Of a stretch of DNA of 64,000 bases, positions 11,957 to 22,713 are shown piece by piece. Location of the stretch: the NCBI GenBank assembly GCA_008729055.1, contig SDUX01000004.1:2170001-2234000 (forward strand), read 5' to 3'. The translations under genes were made by a program, and so were the position numbers. The notes under the pieces were generated by a model. That model saw only the letters and a list, made by a program, of their open reading frames with translations, was not told the DNA's origin and made no database searches. Position 1 is the first letter of the stretch, and every line of letters starts with the position of its first letter. Source of the DNA: Pyropia haitanensis (taxonomy: Eukaryota > Rhodophyta > Bangiophyceae > Bangiales > Bangiaceae).

Positions 11957-14433
11957 GCTTTGGAGGCGAGAGAGGGGAGCCGCGGGACGGCCCGGCCCGT
12001 CGCTCGTGTGCTGGACGCGTAGCTAGCGCCCCCCGTGTTTTTTGGGTGTGCTGCTCTTGACTTGGTCGTTGGAGCCGGTCAGGCGTGGCGCGCCGGCGGC
12101 GGGCTGCCGCCGCCTCCCTCGTTCTCATCGCGGCTGGGGGGCGGACGCCGATGGCGGCGTCTCTGCTGCAGCCGCCGCAGCCGCCGCGCCGAGGTAGCAC
12201 GCTGTCTTTTTCTCTTTTTTTGGGGGGTTGTGCTGGCTACCGGCTGCGGGTGGTGGCGTGCGCGGCCCAGCCGTCGCTTCCCGGTTGACGTCTCGAAACC
12301 CCCCTTTCCGCCCCAGGGGAGCGGCGCTCGCCGCGACGCGTCCCCCCTCCCTGACCACTGGTGCAGGCAGGGGCAGCTCCTGTCGTTTTTGTCCGCCGCG
12401 TTTGGTGTCTGTCTCCACGCCACTTCCGTTTCTTCTCTGTTTTTTTTGTGTTGTCTGTCGTCTCGTCGGTCCCCAGGACCGCGGCGCTGTCGGGCGCCTG
12501 TCGTATTTGATCCGCCATAGAAATTGATACCCAGCCCTGGACTTGTGCAAGTCCATCGGCTCGCGGCGTCAGCACGCAAATCGAAAGCGGCAGGCAGCCC
12601 CGCCCAAGGGAATCCGACAGTGGCCCGAGCCGTCTGGCCGGGCCACGAAGGCTGCGCTGGCGTGCCCTCCCTCGGCCGTGGCGCGGCGGGCGGGGGGGGC
12701 GTCATCGAGGGTATAAATACGACACCCGTCGTCACGCTCGTGCGCCGCCCGCACCTGACCACTCTTCTCTCTTCTGGTATCTTTGCGCCAGGAATATGTC
12801 TTCCACATGAGGTTTATACCGATGGACGACTATTGCTAGTTGAAATCTATTCCATTTCAACGCTCGTTGCTGCTCACGCACGCGAGCAATTTCTGGGCCT
12901 CTTTCTTACTCCTCACGGAGTATCCCCCCCCCCCTGTTGTGTCCGTTGTCGTGTCGGTCGTTGTGTTGTTTGCTCGTGTTGTGTTTGTTGGCGGTGGAGC
13001 GTTGCGGATGTTTGGCCGTTGCCCGTGGTATTGGATCCGTAGCGGCCGCACTCCGCTGCCTCCGAGGCGCTCGGTGGCGGTGGCTGCTGCTTTGCGTGCT
13101 CTCCCGGCCAGTGTTGGTTGTGTGTGGCTCGTGCGTACGTCAAGGCGCGGCGCGTGATGCTGGCTTTGGACGTGGATTGGCGGGTACTCACCGTGCAGTT
13201 GCTCTTCTCATCAATTCGTTGGCGCCGTCGATGGCCACGTACACGTTTTTGGTGCCAGACCGCAGCTGAGGCCGGGCTGGTTGTCCTTCGTGGAGTGGTG
13301 ATGCCGCGTGACGGGACAGCGTGCGTGGACGACACACAGCACGTGGACGAGCCTCGCAGGCGGCATGGGCTCTTGCCGTCTCGTGTCTTCGTAGGCAGCC
13401 ACACGCAGCTCCGTCTCCCGCCTCATACGTCTGTTCGTGGGTGCTTGTGTTTTTGTCGTCGTTCTGCTGGGATTCTTCTGGTGCGAGGCGAGTAAACCGT
13501 TCCGCTACAGCATGCGTTGTCCGAGTCCTCGCTCTCGCTGATGGATGGGTTGTTCCCCTCGCTGCCACCTTGCATCAAGCAACTTCAGCACGTGAACGGA
13601 AGTGGTTGAGGACGCCACTGGATCTGTCCTCAACACAACCGTCTTGGAGTGTCTTTTGCCACTGTCGTGCTTGCTCCACTCCGTCACTCATCGAGACCGC
13701 CACTTCTACCGTTGGTCGCACCTCTTGGTGACTGGGAAAAAAAGCGTAAAGAGACCGCAACTGATTTTAGGGCGTCTGACGGTTGATTGCACTTGCTCAT
13801 CCCGCTTCCAACGTTGGTCACAACCGTCCCATTGGCAGGCAGCGTCACGTTGGTGGCGTAAGACGGTGCCCTAGCAGAGGGTGGTCGAGCTGCCAACACG
13901 GACAGAGCCGACGAGGACTGCGACACTCTTGGGTACTGAGCAGAAGCCTAGTCTGTCAGTGGAAACCTAATGACTCGCACGGAGCGGTTGGTCGAGAAGA
14001 ACGGCCGCGTCTGCTGGCGCACCGCCCGCGTTGAGGCCACCACCGACAGCAGTCACCGCCACTGCAGCGGCAGAAAGGACTCCGGCAGGACACCATCACC
14101 CCTACAACGAAGAAAAAGAGAGTAAAGAGACGACGCAAGCAGAGACACGAACAGGCACCTGGGCGTTTTGCAAGCGAATTTCGCCACCTTGCGAGGCCGA
14201 GCACGTGTCGGACGGTTCGTGTTGTGACTTACACGTGCTGCAAACGTGTTGATTTGACGGCACACTGTCCTGGCTGTCGTTGACGCCCTGCGCCTATGTC
14301 GGTCTTGGCTATAGCACAGGGCCTTGTCGTCCGCTTCGCCCGCGGCTGCGCCGCACCGCTGTGCCGGGGCGCCCTCTCCTGGCACCCCTCCCAGCCCCGC
14401 CTCCTAGCGGATCTTCTGTGCAGCGCTTGCGGG
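11957..14433. other. Spacer with moderate-GC island and possible minus-strand exons
   Basis: GC drops sharply after about 12.4 kb. On the minus strand there are coding-like stretches bounded by good splice signals. One begins after a pyrimidine-rich acceptor at 13732-13733 and reads HQEVRPTVEVAVSMSDGVEQ. Another, 13265-13192, lies between a CTCAG acceptor and a GTGAGT donor and reads RSGTKNVYVAIDGANELMRR. A third acceptor-like site (TTTTTCTTCGTTGTAG) lies near 14097-14112. I could not join these into a gene. On the plus strand the only clear signal is a TATA-like box at 12712. Confidence 0.35.
12712..12719 (+). promoter_or_regulatory. TATA-box-like element
   Basis: A perfect TATAAATA stands at the junction between GC-rich and moderate-GC DNA, where AT-rich octamers are rare. 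About 25-35 bp downstream lies a pyrimidine-containing stretch that could hold a start site. No plus-strand ORF of note follows closely; the nearest plus-strand gene starts 1.7 kb away. It may serve a non-coding transcript or be chance. Confidence 0.3.
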
Positions 14434-15549
14434 ATGGCGTCCTCTGGGTGGCGTGCCAAGGCGTCGGCGCTCAAGGAGTCTGTTTCCACCATCCGCCGGC
14501 CTGCTGCTGGCGCCGGCAGTAGCAGCGGTGGCCGTACCCCCGTCGATGAAGGACCCGATGGGGTGGCCTCCCGTGAGTACAAGTCTTTCATGGAGACGAC
14601 GTCCCCCACACTCAAAGACCCGTCGCACGCCGCCTTTTACGCCGGCTTCCTCAAGGGCATGGCGTGTGGCGTGTCGGGGCTGACGCTGCTCGCCACCTCC
14701 CCCGCCCTCCGCGCCCACCTGTGGGCTTCCCACGCGCCGCTGCTGCGCAAGCAGGCCGCCGTCTATGCCGTCGCGGCTGTGCTCATCGTCTTTTTGTTCC
14801 GCGACGGGACGGAGCACCCGGTGCGGACTCTGCTGCGGTGGAGCCGCCTGCTGACGACGGCGATTGTGTACGTGGCGGACAAGCGGATGCACGTCGACCG
14901 GACGTCCTTTTTCGCCGCTCTCCGGCTGCGGAACCCCAGCCTGGCGGCCGCGGTGGAGGCGTCGCCCGATACGGCCGTCGCGGACGGCGAGTCGCGTGTC
15001 CGCCGGCGGCGGCTGGTGCGGATGGCCGCCCTCCGCGCGGCGGCGTTTGTGGCGAGCAAGCTCCTGCCCGGCACCGTCCGCCCCGCCGCGGCGGCGGCCA
15101 TCCAGTACGCGACGCTGCGGCCGGTGCTCGGCGACGGCTTTTCCGCCTCTCTCGCCGCCCTCTCCCTGCTGCCCGCCTCCCTCCGCGATGTCACCGCCGC
15201 GGATGACGTGCTCGAGGCGGCGGGGGAGGCGTTGCGCGACGCGCTCGACGCGGGAAAGGACGCGGTGCGGCCCTACTACCGGCGGCTGCCTGGGCCGTCG
15301 CGCCGCTACTTTTACGCTCGCTACGGCGGGTACCTCTCGGGCTGTGGTTTCCTCTACTCGCTGCTCATGCAAGTCCCGGGCGTGGCGGTGGTGGCCAATG
15401 TGGCGGCCAACGTGGCCGCCGCGGTGCAGGTGGAGGACATCCTCAGCCGAAACGCAGACAAGGAGGAGTCGGTGTCGCTGCTGGGGGAGGAGGTGGTTGT
15501 CGCGCAAGCGCGGGCGGGGGGGGGTGCGGGTGTGGACGTCCGGCGGTGA
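14434..15549 (+). CDS. Multi-pass membrane protein, unknown family
   Basis: The frame encodes about 371 residues from the ATG at 14434 (MASSGWRAKASALKES). An in-frame ATG at 14296 would add 46 residues resembling a targeting peptide. Hydrophobic segments are visible: FYAGFLKGMACGVSGLTLLA, AAVYAVAAVLIVFLF, a central pair around AALRAAAFVASKLL and SLAALSLLPASL, and a C-terminal hairpin (YGGYLSGCGFLYSLLMQVPG, then VAVVANVAANVAAAV). The C-terminal pattern of a large residue-rich tract, a Gly-rich helix, a pause and a small-residue helix recalls EI24/Rrt8-like membrane proteins, but this is only an impression. The sequence is real coding by composition and has no frame break. It converges on the TVP38 gene. 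Confidence 0.7.
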   Translation: MASSGWRAKASALKESVSTIRRPAAGAGSSSGGRTPVDEGPDGVASREYKSFMETTSPTLKDPSHAAFYAGFLKGMACGVSGLTLLATSPALRAHLWASHAPLLRKQAAVYAVAAVLIVFLFRDGTEHPVRTLLRWSRLLTTAIVYVADKRMHVDRTSFFAALRLRNPSLAAAVEASPDTAVADGESRVRRRRLVRMAALRAAAFVASKLLPGTVRPAAAAAIQYATLRPVLGDGFSASLAALSLLPASLRDVTAADDVLEAAGEALRDALDAGKDAVRPYYRRLPGPSRRYFYARYGGYLSGCGFLYSLLMQVPGVAVVANVAANVAAAVQVEDILSRNADKEESVSLLGEEVVVAQARAGGGAGVDVRR

Positions 15550-15660
15550 GGCCTGCTGCGGCGGAGAGGGTCTGGTCGGGGGGGGCGGGCCACATGGCTG
15601 ACAGGTCGGTGGAGTAACGGTCGCGGTCATATGTATAGAGGTCGATAGAGGCGGGGCGGC

Positions 15661-15885
15661 ATGAGCGGAAGGAGGGCCAGAGTGTCTGGTCTGGAAGGCG
15701 GCCTCTGTGCCGATGGCGGCTTGCTAGGGGGGGCGACAGCGGCTCGCGCGTTGCGTTGGTGGCTTGGCCAGGCTCTGCTGCGCACCGGGCGAGAGGCGGT
15801 GGTCGCATACGTGGCCCCGCTGCTGTTCGCCCGCATCAACTCGCTCCGCGTGTCCGCGTCTGAGAGGCGTGCGACCCGGGCGTGA
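15661..15885 (+). CDS. Small ORF, uncertain
   Basis: A 74-codon ATG-TGA frame lies 110 bp after the membrane-protein gene. Its second half (ALRWWLGQALLRTGREAVVA, then PLLFARINSLRV) has an amphipathic, membrane-leaning composition. It could be a small gene, part of the 3' UTR, or an exon. Nothing else supports it. Confidence 0.2.
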   Translation: MSGRRARVSGLEGGLCADGGLLGGATAARALRWWLGQALLRTGREAVVAYVAPLLFARINSLRVSASERRATRA

Positions 15886-16188
15886 AAACGCTTTCACCCC
15901 CCTCGAAATAAGGCAGGTAAAACGACGGGAGCCAGGCGAGCAACGGGAAAAGCAACAGTCTTGTTACACCGCCCGCATGCGTACGGGTTATCCGCAGACG
16001 CCCATGACCGCCAAGCAAAACCCGACAGCAAAGCAACCCAATACTGGTGCCCCCACCAGTCACCCCCCCATCCCCGCTCTTCCCCCCCCCCCCCCCACCC
16101 CCCTCCACCATCCCTAAGTAGTATCCATGCCGACCAAAACAGCCATGCATAAGGGCTGCGCGGCGGAGCCGGCTGTGCACCCCACCTC

Positions 16189-17591
16189 CTACGCAGAGTG
16201 CTTAGACGAAGGGACGGCCTTCTCTGGCTCCCCGTTCCCCCCCTCGACCACCAGCACCACCGGGTCCGTAACGTCCTCGCTCTCACTCAGCGCCACCGAC
16301 GCGAGCTTCCCCACGCTCCGCAGCACCAAGACGGTGGCGATGAGGCCGAGGCCAATGAGGCCCGGGTTGACCTCGGGCCGCGCCGACAGGTCCGACAGCG
16401 CGTTGACGGCGGCGCCGCCCGACACAATCGCGACCGAACCCGGGAGCATGCCCAGCCACGAGCCGAGTACGTAAGGCCAAAACCGCACCGACGTGAGGCC
16501 GTACAGGTAGTTGGAGAGCGCAAACGGGAGGAGCGGCGAAAGGCGCAGGAGGAGCACAAACTTAAAGCCCTCCCGGCCGACCGCCCGGTCGACGGCGCGG
16601 AACTTTGGGTACCGCCGCGCGAGACCCGAAATGAAGTCCCGCGCGCCGTACCGGGCGAGCAGGAACGACGCCGCCGCCGCGGACGTGGCCGCCACCGACA
16701 CGACCGCGGAGCCGCGGCCAACGCCAAAGAGGTAGCCCGCGCCAACGGTGAGCGGCAGCGCGGGCACCGCCACCAGCTCCAGCAGGAAGTAGGCGAAGCC
16801 ATACACGACGGGGCCGACCGGGCCGAGCCCCTGGATCCAGTCGATCGCGTGGCTCAGTGTGTCCACCGACACGTGACGGGAGGCGAGGGTGCCCACCACC
16901 AGCACCGCCGTGACAATGCCAACGGTCACGCCCGCCAGGACGCGCACGTCCACCTTGCTGACGCTTTTCGGGATGATCACTTCCTCCTCTTCGTCAGCCT
17001 CCCCCGCGCCGGCACCGTCCGCCGCGGCGCGCACGTTGACCACCGCCTCCCCATTCTGGCCGCCGCCGCCGCCGCCGCTGCCTGCTGCCCCCCGCGACCG
17101 CACGCCCGTGGATGCCACACCCCCACCCGTCTGGGCAGGCGATGGCACCTCATGCGCAGACGCGACGGGTGCCCCCCCTCCCTCCCTCGCCGACACCACC
17201 CCACCGCCCCCAGCCAAAGCGGCCGCGTCCATTAGTGGGCGTTGTGACGGGGACGTGTGGCCGCCGTGGGCGGCGTCCGCCCCATCCCCCGCCGCGGCCT
17301 CTGGCGCCGCGCCGTTGCCGCCACGGCCGCCCCCCTCTGCCGCCGCCCGTGTCGTCGTCGTGTCGGCCGCCGCCCGCAGGGCCGCACCCCCGCGCCCGCC
17401 TCGTCGGTCACCGCCGCGGCCGGCACGCCACGGCAGCGCCGCGCGAGGGCGTGGTGGTGGCGCCACGCCGCCGCCGGGGGCGGGCCGCCGCAACGAGCGC
17501 CCGCGGGCGGCCGCCGCCAAGAGCCGGGGGGGGGGGGAGCGGCCGCCCAGCCGGCGGGCGGCGCAAACGCCGCGGTAGTGGGGAATGGCAT
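16189..17591 (-). CDS. TVP38/TMEM64 (SNARE-associated, DedA/VTT) membrane protein
   Basis: The C-terminal ~260 residues form a VTT/DedA domain: VVYGFAYFLLELVAVPALPL, the GAGYLFG re-entrant segment, ARYGARDFISGLARRYPKF, then the signature FKFVLLLRLSPLLPFALSNY followed by the second half-helix (WPYVLGSWLGMLPGSVAIV). An additional N-terminal TM segment (VRVLAGVTVGIVTAVLVVGT) precedes it. Members act as membrane or lipid-homeostasis proteins, including scramblase-like roles in eukaryotes. The region before residue ~180 is low complexity. The start is inferred: ATG at 17591 gives MPFPTTAAFAPPAGWAAAP, a plausible plastid transit peptide, but it joins the main frame (LLAAAARGRSLRRPAPGGG) only across the G-run at 17528-17538; without that shift the main frame stays open to 17733. 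Plastid targeting is inferred. Confidence 0.86.
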
Positions 17592-19661
17592 TGAGGAGGG
17601 GGGGGGGCGGGGAGGGGCTTGGCAGTCGGTCAAACCGGGGGGGGGGGGGGGGGTGAGCAGGCGTGAATGGGGGGGAGAAGGGGCGGGTGGGCGATGGTAT
17701 CAGAGGTCGGAGAGGCAAACCAGGTCGCAACAACGAACAGCGCGGGGCGACGACGTGCGCGGAGCGGGCGGCACAGTAGCGCTGGCCCGTGAGGAGGACA
17801 GACGGTCACCCACCGGCAGACGCACAGCCCGCCGAGGAAGGGGAGCGTCGCGTGGAGGCAGTGGCCGCCGGTTCGAAGGGGGCGGCCAGCGGCCAGCCCG
17901 GACCAGCGGGCGGGCGGGGTGCCGCCGGCAGTCGTCCAGCGGCGTGACCGCCGTCGCCCGCACCACCCGGCGGGGCCGTTGCCCGCACCACCAGCAGGGG
18001 GACGGACCACGACCAGGAGGCCGGGTGGGGCGGTCGGTCCCCACACCACCAGGCCAAGCGCAAAAAAGAACAAAAAAAAAAACGCGGGCACGGGCGGGAC
18101 GCGGTGGCGGCGGCCGTCGGGGTATAGACGACGCCGGCACGGCGGCGGGGGGGCGCGCGGGGGGCCCGACGGCGGCGGGCGGGGGCGGCGCGGGACAGGG
18201 CCTCCCCGCCGGCTCGCGCGTGGCTGCCGGGGGCGGAGCGGGGGAGCACGTCCGTCAAGCGCCAAGCGCCACCACCGACGCCAGCGCGAGCCGTGCGCGG
18301 GCCCGCCGGCGGGCCCCGGCCCGAAACCGCCGCCACCCACCGGCAGCAGAAGGGGAGGAAATCCAACGTGGCATGCTGGTAGCCGCACGGTGGAGGACAT
18401 CGTGGAGCTGGGGCCACCGAGAGAGGTCCAATTGCATCCTTGACGCCAAGGCGAGAATAAGGAGGCAGATGCGCAAGCAAAAGGTTCGTATGGTGTCGGG
18501 CACAAGATTAATCCCAGTAAGTGCAGTCAGAGTCTATAATGATACGGGACGTGACCCCCGTTTAAGCCTCAGTGAGCTGGAGCAGTTGCCGCCACGGACC
18601 AGATCATCGCCAGAACACTCAATAATTAGGATGCCAGCCCGACAGAATTGTGCCGACAAAAGTCCGACGCCCCTGTACTTATCTCAGCTTCAAGTGGGCC
18701 TTGCTGTGTCCGTTTCGGTATGCATTCCAGAAGGTACAGCAAGGCCACCCGATTTCTTCATGAAAGTCAAGTCGATTCTGGCCCCGTCACATGGAGCGCG
18801 TTCCACAAGTTCATTGGCCATTGGACCGGACACTTTCTTTCTAGCCACACGCCACCGTCCACGCTAGCGCGAGCTGCAGCGCGCGGCCAGCTGGGCACCC
18901 ACGGCGCAGGTGACGCGACCCGGCACTCTTGCATGTCCGCGGTGGTCTTCTGTCCAGCCGGGCAGCTTTCCGCGACGGCAGACGTGTCGTAGGGCCGGGG
19001 GGGTGGTACACCTTCCTGCTCAATTGCGTACGCGCCAGTGTGGGTGTGGACTTCCGTGCACCCCACACCTGGACAGCTAACCACAGACGATGCGACGGAC
19101 TGGGCTGCCCCCCTCCCCCGCCGCGCCGCGCGTCCACGTGCCAACACACACCACACACCGCTGACCGTCGTCCCGCGGGGGGCCGCCGGCCGTCTCCCGC
19201 GGCGCCCCTCCCCGACAGGCACGGGCCGTCGCCCGCCGGGCCGGCGGCACCCCCCTGGCGGGATTCGTCCTCCCTGTCCGCTCCTCCGTGCGCCTTTCCT
19301 CCGGCCACCCGGCGTTCCTAGCCTTCCGCCCCTCCAGCCTTGCTCACCCCGCTCGCCGCCCCGCGACATCGTCGACTCTGCGCTCCCGACCTTGCCGGCC
19401 CCATCCCCTCCTCCATCCACTGGCCAACAACGTGAGTCTTCCCTGGTCATCCTGCGCGACCCACTGCCGCAGCGGCGCCGGCCCAGGCGCTGGCGGCCCC
19501 CCTTTTGCGTTTCTGCCTCCCCTGCCCGCTCCCCTCCTCGTCTGCTGAACTGCTAGTCCCCGCTGCCTGTTTTGTTGCGTCCCCCTCCGTCTGCGCCCTC
19601 CCCGTCCCCCTTCTTCCCCCTTCCCATCTTCCCCCTTCCCCTTTGCGCTTGGTCGCCCGTC
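17592..19661. other. Spacer between divergent genes
   Basis: GC-rich low complexity to about 18.4 kb, then a moderate-GC stretch (18.45-18.85 kb), then C-rich DNA leading to the phosphatase gene. It probably holds the promoters of the two divergent flanking genes. I see no supported gene; the frames over 18.8-19.5 kb read as Arg/Pro shadow. Confidence 0.5.
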
Positions 19662-21747
19662 ATGGTCCCCGCCGTCTCCGACGCGCCCGTCGCCGTGGGC
19701 AGACCGTCCCCCCCCCCCTCGACCAAGGCGGCGACCCTCACGGCGGCCGCCCCCCGCTCCATTGGCGGCGGCGGCAGCGGCCACCGCGGCGGCAGCGGCG
19801 GCGGCGTGATTGGCGGCGGCGGCAGCGGCATCGGCAGCGTCGGCAGCGGCAGCGGCGTCGGCAGCGTCGGCAGCGGCGCTGGCAGCGTCGGCAGTGGCGT
19901 TGGCAGCGTCGGCAGCGTCGGCAGCAGCGTCGGCGTTGGCGGCGGCGGCGCCACCGGTGACAGCGGCGGCAGCGGCGGCAGCAGCGCCCACTGGCCCGCC
20001 GACGCCGCCGCCGCCGCCGCCGCCCGCGACGAGCCATCCGTCGGCACCATCGCGCGGCACCGGAGCCACCAGCTATTTGCGCGCGCGCGCGCGCGGGGCC
20101 ACCGGGTCGCCCGCGTGCTGTCGAGCCTCGGCAGCAGCCGCTCCTCGTCGGTCGCTGACCCGGTCGATCTGCCGGGCGTGTCGGGCGATGCTTCTTTCGC
20201 CGCCGCCGTTGCCGACGGTGTGGCGGGCGGCCCGTCGCCGTCGCCGCCGGTGCCGCCGTCGCGGCGGCGGCGGGCAAAGACGGGGAGGCCGCCGTCGGCG
20301 GCCGCCGCGGCGGTCACCGCCGCCGCCCCCGACGCGGGCGGCGGCAGTTCTGCTGGAGGGGGGGGGTGGGTGCGGCGGCCGCCCGTCGTGCCGGCGGCGG
20401 CAACGGTGGCGGCGGCGGCGGCGGCCCGACGGTCGCCCCCCCCGACCTCCCCCACGTACTGGTGAATGGGCGGGACCTGGCGGCCGCGACGCCCGACGGG
20501 TCGGGCGTCGCGGCGGGCCTCTTTTTCCGCGGCGCCGCGCCGCGGCTGCAGTCGGGCGCGTCGGCGCTCGCGGCGGTGGCGACGTTTGTGGATCTTCGCA
20601 CGGAAGAGGAGCGGTCCGAGGAGCGGCGGGAGGCGGTGGCGGCGTCTACTGCCTCAACAGGGACGGACGGCGAGGGCGGCGGCGGGGGCGGGGCTGTAGT
20701 ACCCTTCCTGCCGCGCCGCCTCGGCAAGCCCCTTCCCGCGAACGTGTACCTCGACATGCGGCGCGCGCGGGGGCGGCGACGCAAACACAAGGCCCTGGGT
20801 GCCGTGTCTGCTGCCGCCGCTGCAGACGGGGAGCGGCTGCGGCAGATGGGCGGCGGGGGGGGGGGGTGGCGGCTGGCTGGGGAGGGGGGCCACCCCCGGC
20901 GGTCAGTGGGGCTCCGCCCGCCGCCGCCACCACCCCCACCCCCACCACCCCCACCGCCACCATCACCCCCGCCGCCGCCGCCGCCGACGCGGCGAGCCCA
21001 GACGCGGGCGGCAGCGGTGGCAGCGGCAGTGGCAGCGGCAGCAACGGCGGCGGCGGCAGCGGCGGCACCGGCGGCTCGACGTCCCCCCCCTCGTCGGACG
21101 CGGAGTTGTCGGCCGGGGACATGCCGGCGGTGGCGGCGGCGGCGGCCCCCCCTGGCGCTGCCGCGGCGGCCGTGTGGGTCGCGGTGCCGCTGATGGCGTC
21201 CTGGCGCATTGGCCGCGCGCTGGTGCGGCCGTTTGGGCGGCGGGAAAAGGTCGGCTGCATGGCCCGGGCGGCGGCCAACCTCCGCGGCGGCCGCGAGCGG
21301 ATCGTGTCGGAGATGGACGTCCGCGGGCTGCTTGGCCTCAACAAGATCCTCGTGGATGACGGAGGCGACGGGGTCACGGCCGCGCTGCGCGTCGTTGCCG
21401 CCGCCACTCCGCCGGTGCTGCTGTTTTGTACGGCGGGCAAGGACCGGACGGGGCTGGTGTCGGCGCTGCTGCTGGCGCTGGCGGGGGTGGACGACGCGGC
21501 GATTGCCGCCGACTATGCAGCGTCCGAGGTGACGTACCTGGGGGGGGGGGCCGCCCAGGCGTGGTACGCCGAGCGCCTGGGGGTGGTCGGCCTGGGGCTG
21601 GACGAGTGGATGGCGTCGCCGGCGGCGGTGATGCGCGACACACTGGCCTACATCCGGCAGCGCCACGGGTCGGTGGGCGCGTACCTGACGGCGGCGGGCT
21701 TTCGGCCCGCCGAGCAGCACGCTCTGCGGGTCAAGCTGAGGCAGTAG
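19662..21747 (+). CDS. Tyrosine/dual-specificity phosphatase family protein (Y_phosphatase3 type)
   Basis: The two halves of a PTP family-3 domain are present in different frames. The N-terminal half, 20,440-20,640, reads HVLVNGRDLAAATPDGSGV, GLFFRGAAP and FVDLRTEEER, the usual start of this family. The C-terminal half, 21,240-21,740, contains the P-loop CTAGKDRTG (Cys codon 21,427) followed by LVSALLLALAGVDDAAIAADY and a helical tail. The family normally has His before the catalytic Cys; here it is Phe. ATG 19,662 begins a ~230-residue Gly/Ser/Val-rich tail. Frame changes fall at the G-runs 20,358-20,366 and about 20,857-20,868, so the reading frame as assembled is interrupted twice. A low-complexity insert of ~130 residues separates the two domain halves. 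Substrate unknown; this family includes both protein- and lipid-phosphatases. Confidence 0.75.
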
Positions 21748-22713
21748 AGGTGGGAAGGGGGGGGAAGGGGGGCGGGGAGCACGTCGACGAACGGCGCGCG
21801 GCCTCGTGCCACCCCTTTCCCCCCCACCCCGCTGCCCGGCGGGGCCACACGCGCATCTCCCTTGTGCGCAGGGCGACAACCAAAAGAACGTTTAGCACAA
21901 AAAAAAACAGAGAATATCCCGTACGCAACGCGAGAGAAAGGGGAGTAGCCCACCGCGCGCACGCACCCCGCCCCCGCCACTCCCGCTCATCCCGCAGCGG
22001 GGGCGGTCGTAGCTCCCACCCCAGCCGCCCGCCCCGACCGGTGGCGCGCCCCCCCCCCTCCGCGCCGCGACCGCCACCGCGCCGCGCGGGCGCAAACGGC
22101 GCGCCGCTGCTGCGTGGCCAGTACCGCCGCCGCCGCGGCCACCCCCGCATCGGCGACACCACGCCCACCGCCGCCGCCAAACCGCGCCACACCCCCCCCA
22201 CACCACCGCCACCGCCACCTGCCGTCGCCGCCCACGCCGCGCCGCGGACGCGTGGGGGCGGAGTGCACGCCGGCGCAACCGCTGCCGCCGCACGGACGCG
22301 CGGTGGCGGGGGTGGAGCCGTCACGGTGGCCCGTCGCGCCGTGTCCCCCTCCTCCCCGTCTGCGCTTCCCCCCCACACCGACAATGGGCGTGCGCGACGC
22401 GGCGCCCCGTCGGTGGCAGCGGCGGTGGCGGCGGCGGCGGTCGCGGCCGCGGTTTGCCACAACGGGAGGGCGGGCGGAGACCAAAGGGAAGGGGTGGTGC
22501 CCCCGCCGGGCAGCCCGCCCGTCGGGGGGGGGGGCGCGGGCGGCCACCCGCCGGGCGGCGCCGGCCGGCCGACGCGCGCGCACACACACCACGGCAATTT
22601 ACCCGCATCAACGACACCGCCCCGCCCCCTCCGCTCCCTCCCATACGCCTCCCTAAACGCGTTCCCACTCGCCCCTCCCTCCCCCCCTCCCGCCGCCCAT
22701 TCGTAGCACAGCC
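21748..22713. other. Convergent spacer
   Basis: Lies between the 3' ends of the phosphatase gene and the minus-strand BAG-like gene. It contains an A-rich tract near 21,900 and GC-rich low complexity after 22,000. No gene supported. Confidence 0.5.

Noticed and set aside
14296..14433. Upstream in-frame ATG of the membrane-protein gene as the start
   Set aside because: Possible, but the extra residues are unlike the rest; the ATG at 14,434 gives a more usual N-terminus. Left as an alternative.
17860..17900. GGTTCGAAG-type tRNA T-loop look-alike
   Set aside because: No acceptor or anticodon stem around it; no tRNA gene found by eye anywhere in the window.
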